A DNA stretch of 56,263 bases from Planctomycetota bacterium (GTDB lineage: Bacteria; Planctomycetota; PUPC01; JACPCR01): assembly GCA_027625095.1 (NCBI GenBank), contig JAQBXN010000043.1:1-56263 (forward strand), in the 5' to 3' direction. Of this stretch, positions 35,030-43,885 are shown in pieces. Every line of letters begins with the position of its first letter. Within the stretch, counting starts at the first letter, position 1. A program made the position numbers and the translations under genes. The notes under the pieces were generated by a model. It was not told the DNA's origin and ran no database searches. It saw nothing but the letters and a program-made list of their open reading frames with translations.

Positions 35030-36847
35030 CTATGGCCGGCGGGAGCATTCGATCTCCCTGCCGTCTGGGGTCATGAGAAGGGCCGTAAGGGTGGGCAGAG
35101 TGACTGGCATGGCGTTCTCACGGAGCTTGCCTCCCTTCACGCTGCGGTGTCCCTTCTTCAGATCGACCAGGATGAATCCGGTCGTGAAATCGACTTCCTG
35201 CCTCGCCACCCCCTCTTCGCTCTGCACGGACACCATCAACGAGCTGCCAATCGAGTCACCCACTTTAACAGAGAACACGTGGCCGATATATCGGGCTTCA
35301 TGCCACTTCTGTACCAGCATGTGCGCCATGACATGGGGCTGGCTCGACCAGCCGGTCAAGGTGATTGTAAAGTCCTGGGTGGCTTTGACTTCTCTGACCG
35401 CGGATGCTGAGCTCTCGAGCAAGCCAGACCGGCCGGAGGCCTCCTGAACTCCCCCTTCTAGCGATACGAATGCCTTTACGTGGTAAGCGTATTTCTGATT
35501 ACCATTGACCGAGGTGTCGACGTAAACGCCGCCCTTCGTCCCGTCTTCAAACAAGAGAGAGGGGATCAACTCGACATTGACCTTTTCGGACGGTGAATCG
35601 GGGTCTACGGTCATCCTGAAAATATCGTAACCGACAACCTTGCGAGTGGTCGCGCCGTCATCGGTCCACTTGATGGTCACCTTGCCAACTTCTGGCAGAG
35701 CCTGGAGGATGACCGGGGGATAGAGATTAAAAGTCGGCTGTTCCTCTTGGGGGTCCAGGCCTGTTTCAATCGCTGGCTTCACTTCAGGCGTCAGTTCGGA
35801 GGCCTTCGCTATCTCCGTATTCTCTGGCTCGGACGCAGCTTCGACGGGTTCTTCATTCACCTCCCGTTGGACCGCGGCCATCTGTAATTCGATTTTCGTC
35901 CACGCAATGGATTTGCCGATGTTGGCAGGCACGCTCTGGCCGGGCACATCGCCCGGTTTAAGAGTCATCTGCATACCGGCATAGACGGAGGCTTCGCCGC
36001 GCTCCGTGCGCACTCTCACCAAACCTGTCTTGGCTGTGATGACGACCTTGACTTTTGCAGCAGCGTAAGCGGCTGGCAAAAGCTGGAAGCGTTGTCTCCA
36101 CACTTCGTGAGCTTCCTCAGAAATAATCTTCACATTCGCTGCCGCCCTGTTGCCAAAGATGTTTCCGGCTGGTGTTCGAAGAACAAAACCGAAAGGGGAA
36201 TTGGCAAGGTCAAGAAATGCCTCGCCCTGATTTAGCCGGGCAACCAGGCCGTTGGCAAAAGAGGAGTGTTCCAGTCCGAAGGTTGCCCCTTCGTTGAGCA
36301 GGATGCTGCCCTGGCCGATAAAGTCCACCCTGGCCTTACCGCCCTCCAGTACTTTCAAGGCACCGCCGGGCAGGAGAAAACCGGAGCCGCTGAGCTGCGA
36401 CCACACATCCGCGCCCGGGAGTTGCCGGGTGACCTGGCCTTTAACGAATGAGATGTGGCCTTCGCTGAGCGTCTGGGCCGAAGGCATCGCGTACCACTGA
36501 ATCAAGAGCGCCAGCAGCAGCAGGGCGGCGACTGAGGCCAACCATTTCTGACGGTGAATCGATAGGTGGCTGAAGACCGGGGCGATGGTGTCGAAAATGC
36601 TGGGTTTGCATGCCTGCTGGAAAAGCTCCTCCCGGGCTCGCTCCAGAATCTTGTCGGCCACGAATTCCGGAGTTTCCAGATCATCATAGAATTGCTGGAG
36701 CATGAATCCGGCCGTCTGGAGCTCTCGAAAGCGATCTTCGCAGTGCGAGCATTGCGCCAGATGCTTGCGCACGACCCCGGCCTCGGAACGGGTGGTTTCC
36801 CCGTCAGCGTGCCGGCTCAGGATGGGATCGATTTGTTTGCAGTTCAT
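35030..36847 (-). CDS. Anti-sigma factor with FecR domain and fibronectin-type C-terminus
   Basis: 605 residues from ATG 36847, 4 bases after the sigma-factor stop. The N-terminal 50 residues are a zinc-binding anti-sigma domain (RKHLAQCSHCEDRF, His-x3-Cys-x2-Cys). A single membrane helix lies near 103-122 (WLASVAALLLLALLIQWYAM). The periplasmic part starts with a FecR domain (about 130-315; GGKARVDFIGQGSILLNEGA, LRTPAGNIFG), then a Glu/Pro linker and a fibronectin-III-like domain (about 385-480; PEVGKVTIKWTDD, YAYHVKAFVS) plus a beta-rich tail. The usual role is to hold the ECF sigma factor at the membrane until an outer signal arrives. The long C-terminal extension is beyond the normal FecR plan and could bind a ligand. 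Confidence 0.85.
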   Translation of the reverse strand: MNCKQIDPILSRHADGETTRSEAGVVRKHLAQCSHCEDRFRELQTAGFMLQQFYDDLETPEFVADKILERAREELFQQACKPSIFDTIAPVFSHLSIHRQKWLASVAALLLLALLIQWYAMPSAQTLSEGHISFVKGQVTRQLPGADVWSQLSGSGFLLPGGALKVLEGGKARVDFIGQGSILLNEGATFGLEHSSFANGLVARLNQGEAFLDLANSPFGFVLRTPAGNIFGNRAAANVKIISEEAHEVWRQRFQLLPAAYAAAKVKVVITAKTGLVRVRTERGEASVYAGMQMTLKPGDVPGQSVPANIGKSIAWTKIELQMAAVQREVNEEPVEAASEPENTEIAKASELTPEVKPAIETGLDPQEEQPTFNLYPPVILQALPEVGKVTIKWTDDGATTRKVVGYDIFRMTVDPDSPSEKVNVELIPSLLFEDGTKGGVYVDTSVNGNQKYAYHVKAFVSLEGGVQEASGRSGLLESSASAVREVKATQDFTITLTGWSSQPHVMAHMLVQKWHEARYIGHVFSVKVGDSIGSSLMVSVQSEEGVARQEVDFTTGFILVDLKKGHRSVKGGKLRENAMPVTLPTLTALLMTPDGREIECSRRP

Positions 36848-36851
36848 GGGA

Positions 36852-37496
36852 CTAAAATGGGTATTTCTCTATACCCAATCTCTTGAGTGCGAATTTGAGC
36901 TGATTCTTGGCGCGGTAAAGCCGGGTATCCACCGCGCTTAGAGTCAGCCCCAGTTGTTCGCCAATTTCTTCGTAGGAACAGCCTTCGCCGTAGCGAAGCA
37001 TGAGGACTATCGAGTATTTTGGACTGAGGAAATTTAATGCTTCTTTCAGCAGTTCGCGGGTGGATTTGTCCTGCAGTACCTTCAGGGGATTATTGTCATC
37101 ATCTGCCTCAGGTTCGGGCGCCCCTTCAATACTGAGGCTGAGTTTTTTTCGTTTTCTGGAACGCAGCACATTCTTGCAGAGGTTGCTGGCGATGGTGTAA
37201 AACCACGATGAAAACGGCAGATAGGTCTTAAACAGATGAGCATTTTTGTAAATTGCCAGGAATGCTTCCTGAGCGACTTCTTCGGCATCATGGCGGGCTC
37301 TGAGCATGCCATACGCCATCAGATAAACGGAGCGTTCATATCGGCCGACAAGCTCCCGGAAACACTCCTCGTCGATGCGGATTCGCACCATGAGTTCCTG
37401 GTCGGTTAACTCGGAGAGATCCTCAGGGTTTCCGGGTTTGTGCTTTGCGGCCGATTCCGGCAGGTCTTCTGGCATGTGGGACTTCCTGGCTGCCAT
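36852..37496 (-). CDS. ECF-type RNA polymerase sigma-70 factor
   Basis: 214 residues from ATG 37496. I choose this start because AAGGG lies 7 bases upstream; longer starts at 37502 and 37601 exist, but the latter would translate through a hairpin. Region 2 is clear (RYERSVYLMAYGMLRARHDA, then EEVAQEAFLAIYKNAHLF and PFSSWFYTIASNLCKNVLR). Region 4 is also clear (LSPKYSIVLMLRYGEGCSYE, EIGEQLGLTLSAVDTRLYRA). There is no region 3, as expected for ECF factors. It heads a tight operon with its anti-sigma/FecR partner and an STN-domain protein, so it is probably released by an envelope signal. A GGAAC on the minus strand (plus 37609-37613) could be part of an ECF-type self-promoter, but this is weak. 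Confidence 0.92.
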   Translation of the reverse strand: MAARKSHMPEDLPESAAKHKPGNPEDLSELTDQELMVRIRIDEECFRELVGRYERSVYLMAYGMLRARHDAEEVAQEAFLAIYKNAHLFKTYLPFSSWFYTIASNLCKNVLRSRKRKKLSLSIEGAPEPEADDDNNPLKVLQDKSTRELLKEALNFLSPKYSIVLMLRYGEGCSYEEIGEQLGLTLSAVDTRLYRAKNQLKFALKRLGIEKYPF

Positions 37497-37924
37497 GCTC
37501 ATGCCCTTAATACATAGGGCGAAGTAGCTTCCCTTCAAAAAATTTCGAGATTTTGAAGGGAGGGATGAAGGATCATGCCAAGATTCGTCCTGATTGCTCA
37601 CTCAGGATGTTCCGGCAAGAAGTGTGGGCCGGTCCGTCTAATCCAAGCACTTGACTTCTTTTCTCAGGCTTTTGGCCAGATCAAGCATTTGCTGGGCTCC
37701 TTGTCAGAGATGGCCCCGAACTGCTCATAAACAGCGGTTTGTCTCTTTTGTCGACATTTATCCAAGAGATGAACCTTCGACTTTGAGGTGCGGAGAGTGA
37801 ACTCCAGAGACGCGGATGGTCTCAGGTATTTGTTTTGCCTTTCCGCCTGGAAACCGGATGCCACCAGCGCCGCGGTGGTCAACTGAAGTCGGAGCAGCAT
37901 CCCCGAATGGTCTTTGTTGTCGAT
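37497..37924. other. Leader and intergenic region of the sigma operon
   Basis: 428 bases between the phosphoesterase stop and the sigma start. It holds the perfect hairpin at 37531-37560 and a smaller palindrome GCCCT..AGGGC (37503-37520) touching the ribosome binding site. The 78-codon leftward frame at 37664-37900 lacks a ribosome binding site and domain; I do not call it. Confidence 0.5.
37531..37560 (-). promoter_or_regulatory. Perfect 10-bp inverted repeat upstream of the ECF sigma gene
   Basis: CCCTTCAAAA (37531-37540) is the exact complement of TTTTGAAGGG (37551-37560) with a 10-base spacer. It lies 35-64 bases upstream of the chosen start codon. It could be an operator for a dimeric regulator or an RNA hairpin in the leader. 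It is not followed by a T-run on the minus strand. Confidence 0.55.
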
Positions 37925-38692
37925 TTACCGGCCTTCCAGGAGCCGGTCGCCGCAGAAGTTCTCCAGCCCGGGAATTGCGTGCACTTTATCCACCGTGGTC
38001 TGGACGTCATATTCCACCCGGTGATAGCGGACCTCTTTGTCATCGAGCGTCACGTAGCAGGAACGGCTATCCCTGTCTCTTGGCTGGCCTACGGAACCAA
38101 CATTAACCAGCAACTTGGGCGAAGCCTCTGTTGGGAACGCCATGTCGATTTCTTCGGGCGTATAAAAGACACCCTCTCCGGTTACGACGCCCGGCATATG
38201 CGAATGACCACAGAAAGCAAAGCGCCGTACGAGCGACAGGTTCTCAACAATTTTCTCAGGCACTTCGCCAAGAAGATCGTCCGTGTCACTTTTCATGATG
38301 TATTCCATGGTCGGATCACGGGGAGAGCCGTGAACGAGCAGCAGGTCATCCATCTCATAACTGCGGGGAAGCTGCTGAATGAATCGCCAGCGCAACCGGG
38401 TCCTGCCAGCGCTGAAAGGGCCGGGCTTCAGTTGATTTCTCGTCCATTCAACCGTTTTGCGGGCGATCGGATTAAACCCAATAGGGATGCTCAAGGTCGC
38501 CTCTTCGTGGTTGCCGAGGATGCTCACCTTAAAACGCGTCATCGCCACATCAAGGCACTCCTGAGGCTGCGGGCCATAGTCGATCACATCACCAAGATTG
38601 TAGATCTCTTCAATGCCCTTTGAGTCAATATCCGCAAGAACTGCCTGCAGCGCGTCCAGATTGGCATGGATGTCGGAAAGGATTGCTATCAA
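37925..38692 (-). CDS. YfcE/DUF2442-like calcineurin-type metallophosphoesterase
   Basis: 255 residues from ATG 38692. The binuclear-metal motifs are complete: ILSDIHANLDAL (Asp-x-His), NLGDVIDYGPQP (Gly-Asp), ILGNHEE (Gly-Asn-His-Glu), LLVHGSPRDP (His) and FCGHSHMPGV (Gly-His-x-His). This is the soluble phosphodiesterase subfamily that includes YfcE. The natural substrate is usually unknown; cyclic nucleotides or diadenosine compounds are common guesses. It lies 18 bases downstream of the glycosyltransferase gene in the same direction, so the two are probably cotranscribed. Confidence 0.88.
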   Translation of the reverse strand: MIAILSDIHANLDALQAVLADIDSKGIEEIYNLGDVIDYGPQPQECLDVAMTRFKVSILGNHEEATLSIPIGFNPIARKTVEWTRNQLKPGPFSAGRTRLRWRFIQQLPRSYEMDDLLLVHGSPRDPTMEYIMKSDTDDLLGEVPEKIVENLSLVRRFAFCGHSHMPGVVTGEGVFYTPEEIDMAFPTEASPKLLVNVGSVGQPRDRDSRSCYVTLDDKEVRYHRVEYDVQTTVDKVHAIPGLENFCGDRLLEGR

Positions 38693-38710
38693 TAAAAGTT
38701 CTCCCTGTGT

Positions 38711-39931
38711 TTACGCCTTCTTTACCGGGGCCACTTCAGATTGTCCATCCTTTTTTATAAGGGCTTCCGGGGCCTTGAGGACAAGACATTGTCGATACAC
38801 CTCGTTTATCTGTGCGACCATAACTTCTTTGCTGAACGCTTCGGAAAACAGCTCCTGACCTCTCACACCCAGCCGGGCTCTCAGGCCCGGATCCAGGATC
38901 AAATTCTCAACACCTTTCTCTAACGCCCTTTGATCCATTGGCGGTATGAGGAACCCGGTTTCGTCATTAATACACACCTCTCGCGCACCGTCTATATCAA
39001 ATGAAACCACTGGTTTCCCCGAAATAAGGGCCTGGGGCAGCACGCGGGCCAGTCCCTCACGGAGCGATGTATGAACCAGGATGTCCATCGCACTGATGAA
39101 GGCCGGAATTTCATTCGCCGGTACCAACCCTGTGAAAACGATTCTGTCACCGATTCCGCTCTCACGCGCCTGCTTTTGAAGCGAATCATGAAGAGCGCCA
39201 TCCCCAACGAACATGAATTTCAGGTTCGGATACTTCTGGCAGAGGTTCTGGGCAAGTTTAATCATAAATTCATAGCCCTTGAGGTGTGCCAGCCGTGCAA
39301 TCTTGCCGACTACGATTTCATCTTGTTTAAACCCCAGTTTTTTGCGCATCCCTTCCCGGTGCTTTGCAGAGTCACGAAAGTGTTCAACCTCCATCCCGCT
39401 CCTGACCGTCACAAACCTGTCGGCGGGAGCAACGCCTGCTTCAATTGCCTGCTGAGACATCGCGTCCGCCACACATAAAATCTTATCGCTCTTCCTGGCG
39501 GCGTAGCGTTCAAGAGCGATGAAAAAAGCGTTCTTGATCCATGTCTGATTCGGATGAAAGGCGGGCCCGTGGATCGTGTGGATGATCACCGGCACCTTCG
39601 CCTTCTGTGCCGCCATCCTGCCCAGAATCCCAGCCTTGGAGCTATGCGTATGCACCACGTCCGGCTTCAACTCCCGCAGATGACGCGTGAGCAATCGCAG
39701 CGTGAGAAATTCCAACCAGGGATTGATTTCGCGCCGCATCTCGTCCATCACAATCACCCGGAAACCGCACTCCCTTGCCCGCTCGATGAGCTCGCCTTCG
39801 CGCCCGATCGCAGGCCCGGTAATCAGAGTAACCTCGTTATTCAAATCGTGATGCTGCCCCTCGCAGGTGAACAATGTGTTCTCCTGTGCTCCGCCAAGGA
39901 TCATACGTGTGATAATGTGGACGATTTTCAA
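38711..39931 (-). CDS. GT4-type glycosyltransferase
   Basis: 406 residues from ATG 39931. The GT-B fold is visible: MKIVHIITRMILGGAQENTL and VVHTHSSKAGILGRMAAQ in the acceptor half, then VVGKIARLAHLKGYEFMIKL and FMFVGDGALHDSLQK in the donor half, and VHTSLREGLARVLPQAL as the donor-binding E-x7-E region. In that motif the second Glu is replaced by Gln. The family transfers sugars from nucleotide donors to lipid or polysaccharide acceptors at the membrane. No other surface-polysaccharide gene is adjacent, so the product cannot be named. Confidence 0.88.
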   Translation of the reverse strand: MKIVHIITRMILGGAQENTLFTCEGQHHDLNNEVTLITGPAIGREGELIERARECGFRVIVMDEMRREINPWLEFLTLRLLTRHLRELKPDVVHTHSSKAGILGRMAAQKAKVPVIIHTIHGPAFHPNQTWIKNAFFIALERYAARKSDKILCVADAMSQQAIEAGVAPADRFVTVRSGMEVEHFRDSAKHREGMRKKLGFKQDEIVVGKIARLAHLKGYEFMIKLAQNLCQKYPNLKFMFVGDGALHDSLQKQARESGIGDRIVFTGLVPANEIPAFISAMDILVHTSLREGLARVLPQALISGKPVVSFDIDGAREVCINDETGFLIPPMDQRALEKGVENLILDPGLRARLGVRGQELFSEAFSKEVMVAQINEVYRQCLVLKAPEALIKKDGQSEVAPVKKA

Positions 39932-40098
39932 TTTGCCTCGAATCTTCCTTCTGTCAGTCCGGCAGCGGCGTCAAGGCTGTCTCGAATCCCTGTCAGCGAC
40001 ATGTAATCCACCCGGCCGCAGGACAGGGGCGCAAATATCGGAAGAGGATGAATCAGATTCTTGTTCATTTGGAGGAGAAGCCCAGGAAGAGCGCTGCA

Positions 40099-41004
40099 CT
40101 ACCTTTTAGAAGGAAATCTCATAATTTTCTTGGCCGTATTGCCCATGATGGCATCGTGTTCTTTATCGCTTATGTCGGGGATGTTTTTGCGGATGATCTG
40201 AGTGAGGGCGTCGTAACCGGGCTCTTTTTGAATCCACGGGAAATCGGTGGCCCACATCAGCCGGTCGGCACCGAACCTGGACAGGAGCGTTCGTGACCAG
40301 GATGCGATGTCGTCGTATGGATATTCCACACGGCTGAATGCGTATTGGCCGGAGAGTTTAACAGAGAGATTTTCATAAGGCGTAAGCCGCCACGTTGTGT
40401 GCTTTTCAATGGTATAGCCGGCGATTTCAACTCTGGGACGGCCGTATTCATCAATGCTGAATTTACCCTTACCGGGCGTTACCCCCATGTGATTCAGGAC
40501 CACACGCACCTGGGGAAGTTCCTCAAGAATCCACGGAATCTGAAAAGCATCACGGGCACAGCAGTACAGCCAGATGACCAGGTCATTCTCGGCCGCGTAT
40601 TTCCATATGGGCCACGTTTCAAACTGCCTTACATCCATTCTGGCGAAGGGGTCGCGAGGGCCGCCAATCTCTGAGAGCCTGAAACCGATAATTCCAGTGT
40701 CGTCGGTGAGCCGTTTCATGTGTTCCGCAGGGTCTTTACAGTCCGGCGGAATGAGACCGATGCCAAGAAAACGATCTGGATATTCCTTGAGGCATCGCAG
40801 AAGGTAGGCGTGTTGTTCGATCTGATTGCCGCCTATCTGAATCAGACCCGCCTGATCAATGTTGCTGGTCTCCATGGAATCCAACAACTTTTCGACAGGC
40901 TCCTCCCTTTCAGCCGGCAGCCAGTCCGAGGTGGTACGTGGGAACTCTGCGCTCTCTTTAGTGAATACGTGGACATGGGCGTCTATGCGTGGCACGGGGA
41001 TCAA
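40099..41004 (-). CDS. Amidohydrolase-2 family TIM-barrel hydrolase
   Basis: 301 residues from a TTG at 41004; GTG 40995 is equally possible and no ribosome binding site decides it. PRIDAHVHVF is the strand-1 His-x-His motif. VVLNHMGVTPGK gives the later His, and LMWATDFPWIQKEPGY the catalytic Asp. This resembles lactonase-type amidohydrolases that open sugar-acid lactones (for example L-rhamnono- or L-fucono-lactonase). It is divergent from the enolase-superfamily dehydratase at 41114; lactonase plus sugar-acid dehydratase is a classic pairing in non-phosphorylated sugar catabolism. The pairing supports, but does not prove, a lactonase role. Confidence 0.82.
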   Translation of the reverse strand: MIPVPRIDAHVHVFTKESAEFPRTTSDWLPAEREEPVEKLLDSMETSNIDQAGLIQIGGNQIEQHAYLLRCLKEYPDRFLGIGLIPPDCKDPAEHMKRLTDDTGIIGFRLSEIGGPRDPFARMDVRQFETWPIWKYAAENDLVIWLYCCARDAFQIPWILEELPQVRVVLNHMGVTPGKGKFSIDEYGRPRVEIAGYTIEKHTTWRLTPYENLSVKLSGQYAFSRVEYPYDDIASWSRTLLSRFGADRLMWATDFPWIQKEPGYDALTQIIRKNIPDISDKEHDAIMGNTAKKIMRFPSKR

Positions 41005-41113
41005 TATGGAGATTGAAAAAAAACTTTGCCTGAAGCAAATTGATCATGAAAGCGATAGGCAGTATTGCGGGGCTTCGTTCGCCCGTCTAATCAAAACCGC
41101 TCACCGTTCTCAT

Positions 41114-42313
41114 ATGAAAATCGCTCAGGTAGATATTTTCGCGCTTAAGATTGACTACCACTACTCCATCGGCGGCCACCAGGAGACACCCGGTCGTCTG
41201 CCCGGCACGGACTATTACATTGAGCCGCAGTGGCCACACGCATACAGCCGGAAGGCCGAATCGTGCATCGTGAAGCTGACCACCGAATGCGGCCTTGTCG
41301 GTTGGGGGGAAGGCTCGGCACCACTCGTACCTGAGACGCCGGCGTCCATTCTCGCCAACCTGGTTGGGCCGGCGTTGATCGGCCAGAACCCACTCTCACA
41401 TGAAGCCATCTATGAGCGGCTCATTCACTTGATGGATATCCGCGGTCACACCTCCGGCTTCATGATGGATGCAATCGCCGCTTCGGACATCGCTGTCTGG
41501 GATCTGCGCGGCCGGCATTACAGCGCCCCGATAAGTGAGCTGCTGGGCGGCCCGATGCGGGCGCGACTTCCAGCCTATGTTTCCGGATTACGTCAACCAA
41601 CCTGGGAAGAGCAATGCAAGGCCGCTGCGGATCGTGTTAAGGAGGGCTTCGCTGGTGTGAAGATTTTCACTGGCAAATCGCTTACCCAGGTACAAAACGA
41701 ATTCGAAGTCCTGCGTGAAGTCTTAGGCCGGGACGCGTTTCTAGCGCTGGACCTGCTTGGCAAGTTCTCACTGCAGGACGCTATTCAGCTCGGACACATT
41801 CTCGACAATGGTCGGGCAGCCTGGCTGGAAGCGCCGCTGAATCCTGACGACATCGATGGCCACGCCCTGCTTGCCCGCGCCACTTCCACCCCGGTAGCGA
41901 TCGGCGAGCACCTCCGTAGCGTGCAGCAGTTCATGCCTTGGATTCAAAAGGGCGCCCTCCGAATTGCTCAACCGGACGTTCCGAGAACCGGTATCACCGC
42001 GGCCAAAAAAATTGCTGACATTGCGCATGCGTATCACCTGCAGGTTGCACTGCACTTCGGGCTGTTTACCGGGGTAGGTTTGGCCGCAACCTGCCAGGTA
42101 GCTGCATCACTTCCGAATTTCCTTATTCAAGAGCATCAATATGATCTGTTCGGGCCGGTGAACCAGCTTCTTGAAGAGCCACTGGACGTTATTAACGGCG
42201 AAATCGTCGTCCCCACGCAGCCAGGGCTCGGCATCAGCGTCAACGAATCCAAAGTGAAACAATTCTCCACAGAACACTGGATCGTTGATGAAAATGGGAA
42301 GCGGCCGGGCTGA
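41114..42313 (+). CDS. Enolase-superfamily sugar-acid dehydratase (galactonate-dehydratase-like)
   Basis: 399 residues from ATG 41114. Longer upstream starts are not protein-like. Capping-domain block CIVKLTTECGLVGWGEGSAP is typical of mandelate-racemase-type enzymes. The barrel has FAGVKIFTGKS (Lys-type base), FLALDLLGKFSL (first metal Asp), AAWLEAPLNPDD (Glu) and PVAIGEHLRSV (third Glu), then a late His in LQVALHFGLF. This is the pattern of D-galactonate/gluconate dehydratase relatives. It is divergent from a lactonase-like amidohydrolase. With the mannonate dehydratase at 7156 and the other enolase-type enzyme at 28328 it gives the window three possible sugar-acid dehydratases. Exact sugar not readable. 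Confidence 0.82.
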   Translation: MKIAQVDIFALKIDYHYSIGGHQETPGRLPGTDYYIEPQWPHAYSRKAESCIVKLTTECGLVGWGEGSAPLVPETPASILANLVGPALIGQNPLSHEAIYERLIHLMDIRGHTSGFMMDAIAASDIAVWDLRGRHYSAPISELLGGPMRARLPAYVSGLRQPTWEEQCKAAADRVKEGFAGVKIFTGKSLTQVQNEFEVLREVLGRDAFLALDLLGKFSLQDAIQLGHILDNGRAAWLEAPLNPDDIDGHALLARATSTPVAIGEHLRSVQQFMPWIQKGALRIAQPDVPRTGITAAKKIADIAHAYHLQVALHFGLFTGVGLAATCQVAASLPNFLIQEHQYDLFGPVNQLLEEPLDVINGEIVVPTQPGLGISVNESKVKQFSTEHWIVDENGKRPG

Positions 42314-42358
42314 ACGCTAAGCAAATACAGACCTTCACTGGCGGAGTTCCAAGTTCCG

Positions 42359-43351
42359 TCAAGCATCCAGGTCGCTCAGGTCAAGCCGACCAGCCTCATG
42401 CAGACTACGGAAGAGGTCGATCGTCTCTTTTACGCCATCCTTCAGCGGGGTCATAGTTACATTAGGTATTTCGGCCAGGAGTTCTGAATCGTCTGTGCGT
42501 GTGGCGATTTCGATTTTCAATTTGGTATTGGTGATGGTGCCTTTGGTCTCCGGGGCAACCTCTTCGATAGCTTTGATCACTTCTTCAACGGTTACCCACC
42601 ATCCTTTGATGTTGTAGGACTTTGCACCATCGAAGTCGTCCTGTCTTGAGAGCTGAATGAAAGCGTTCGCAATATCGGCCACGTACTGCATGTCGATCAG
42701 GTGCCCAAAACCGATTTCATACTCGCGACCGATGGCTGCGGCCTTCATAGCCTTGGTGGGGTCGGAAGTCAGACCGAAATCACGTCCCGGCCCATAGACA
42801 GCCCAAGGTCGAATCCCCAGACGGGGTACGCCATCTTTTTCAGAGAATTCGACTGCTTCGAGTTCACTTTGCTTCTTGGTCTCACCGTATACGGTTCTAG
42901 GAGACTGAAGTGCATCGTTCGGCAAGACCGGATTCTGCCCGTAAGCCCCCACGTAATCCGATTCCGGCCCGTAGACAGCAACCGAGCTTGCGAATGCGAC
43001 CGTCTTAATCTGATCCTTCAGGTCTGAGGCGGCCTGGAAGATATTTCGAGTGCCCTCGATATTGACTTTGCGGCCGAGAATCGGATTTGCTTTGCAGGCC
43101 GGTACCTGAAGCGCTGCAAGATGGATGACCCTGTCAACGCCTTTCTCGGACATGGCATTTCTGACAGCGGTGAGATCCGTAATATCACCTGCCACAAATT
43201 CGACAGATGCGATCTGCTCTGGGGACATGATAAGTTCCATGCGATGGGTGATCTTCTCAAGATCGAAGACCATAATCGATTGTCCCTCATCCAGCAGTTG
43301 TTTGACGATCCAGGAGCCGATACATCCGCAGGCGCCGGTTATCAGATAACT
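42359..43351 (-). CDS. NAD-dependent nucleotide-sugar epimerase/dehydratase
   Basis: 330 residues from ATG 43351; a frame from 43420 only adds a non-conserved lead. This is an extended SDR. SYLITGACGCIGSWIVKQLL holds the Gly motif. HLAALQVPACKANP and AFASSVAVYGPES contain the catalytic Ser, and TVYGETKKQSELE the Tyr-x-x-x-Lys. Members interconvert nucleotide sugars, but some oxidise free uronic acids or sugars. It is convergent with the sugar-acid dehydratase, 46 bases apart, and divergent from the ferredoxin gene. Confidence 0.85.
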   Translation of the reverse strand, partial: SYLITGACGCIGSWIVKQLLDEGQSIMVFDLEKITHRMELIMSPEQIASVEFVAGDITDLTAVRNAMSEKGVDRVIHLAALQVPACKANPILGRKVNIEGTRNIFQAASDLKDQIKTVAFASSVAVYGPESDYVGAYGQNPVLPNDALQSPRTVYGETKKQSELEAVEFSEKDGVPRLGIRPWAVYGPGRDFGLTSDPTKAMKAAAIGREYEIGFGHLIDMQYVADIANAFIQLSRQDDFDGAKSYNIKGWWVTVEEVIKAIEEVAPETKGTITNTKLKIEIATRTDDSELLAEIPNVTMTPLKDGVKETIDLFRSLHEAGRLDLSDLDA

Positions 43352-43500
43352 CATTCCAGTGTTTCCTGACTCTTTAGTTAATGGGGTGTTTATCGGCAGT
43401 TTAAGTAAGGGATTCAGCAAAGTCTATTCGCTGTGAAACAGCGCATTTTCGTGGTTTTTTGAGACAAAAATGTCACGCCAAGCATTTGTTGCAGAGAGTG

Positions 43501-43529
43501 TTGACACCCTAAAGACCAATTGCTATAGT
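43501..43529 (+). promoter_or_regulatory. Canonical sigma-70 promoter of the ferredoxin gene
   Basis: TTGACA at 43501-43506 and TATAGT at 43524-43529, separated by exactly 17 bases, followed by a C-rich stretch where transcription should begin. This gives a leader of about 60 bases before the ferredoxin start. Confidence 0.85.
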
Positions 43530-43598
43530 CCGCCCGTCTTTTTGGAAGGCATCCCTTTATTAACTCAACAGAATACTATTCTTTTACAGGAGGGAACG

Positions 43599-43865
43599 AT
43601 GTCCCATTACATTGCCCAGCCCTGCGTCGGCGTCAAAGACACAGCCTGTGTTGCTGTCTGCCCTGTAGATTGCATCCATGAGCTTGATGATGACAAGAAG
43701 GGCAGTTTCCCGGATATGCTCTACATCGATCCGGATGAATGTATTGATTGTGGCGTTTGCGTAGATGAATGCCCGGTGACCGCCATCTTCCCGGAAGAAG
43801 ACCTGCCGGAAGAATGGGTAAGTTTTGTCAAGATCAACACCGATATGGCCGCCGCTGCGGTCTGA
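43599..43865 (+). CDS. 7Fe/8Fe-type bacterial ferredoxin
   Basis: 88 residues from ATG 43599, preceded by the near-perfect ribosome binding site ACAGGAGGGA. A frame opening at 43470 begins upstream of the promoter and is not the start. The first cluster site is QPCVGVKDTACVAVCPVDCI (spacing of a 3Fe-4S or 4Fe-4S site as in Azotobacter-type ferredoxin), the second PDECIDCGVCVDECPVTAI, a classic C-x2-C-x2-C-x3-CP. It carries electrons between cytoplasmic redox enzymes. A monocistronic gene with its own promoter and terminator, suggesting strong constitutive expression. Confidence 0.93.
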   Translation: MSHYIAQPCVGVKDTACVAVCPVDCIHELDDDKKGSFPDMLYIDPDECIDCGVCVDECPVTAIFPEEDLPEEWVSFVKINTDMAAAAV

Positions 43866-43885
43866 AAAATCAGATTTCGAATAGA

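Noticed and set aside
37664..37900. 78-codon leftward frame in the sigma operon leader
   Set aside because: No ribosome binding site, no recognisable domain and a composition unlike the neighbours.
40859..41113. Longer sugar-acid dehydratase starting at 40859
   Set aside because: The extra 85 residues overlap the start of the divergent amidohydrolase and are not protein-like; MKIAQVDIF at 41114 is the family start.
43470..43598. Longer ferredoxin starting at 43470
   Set aside because: The stretch contains the promoter (TTGACA, TATAGT) and an ideal ribosome binding site precedes ATG 43599.
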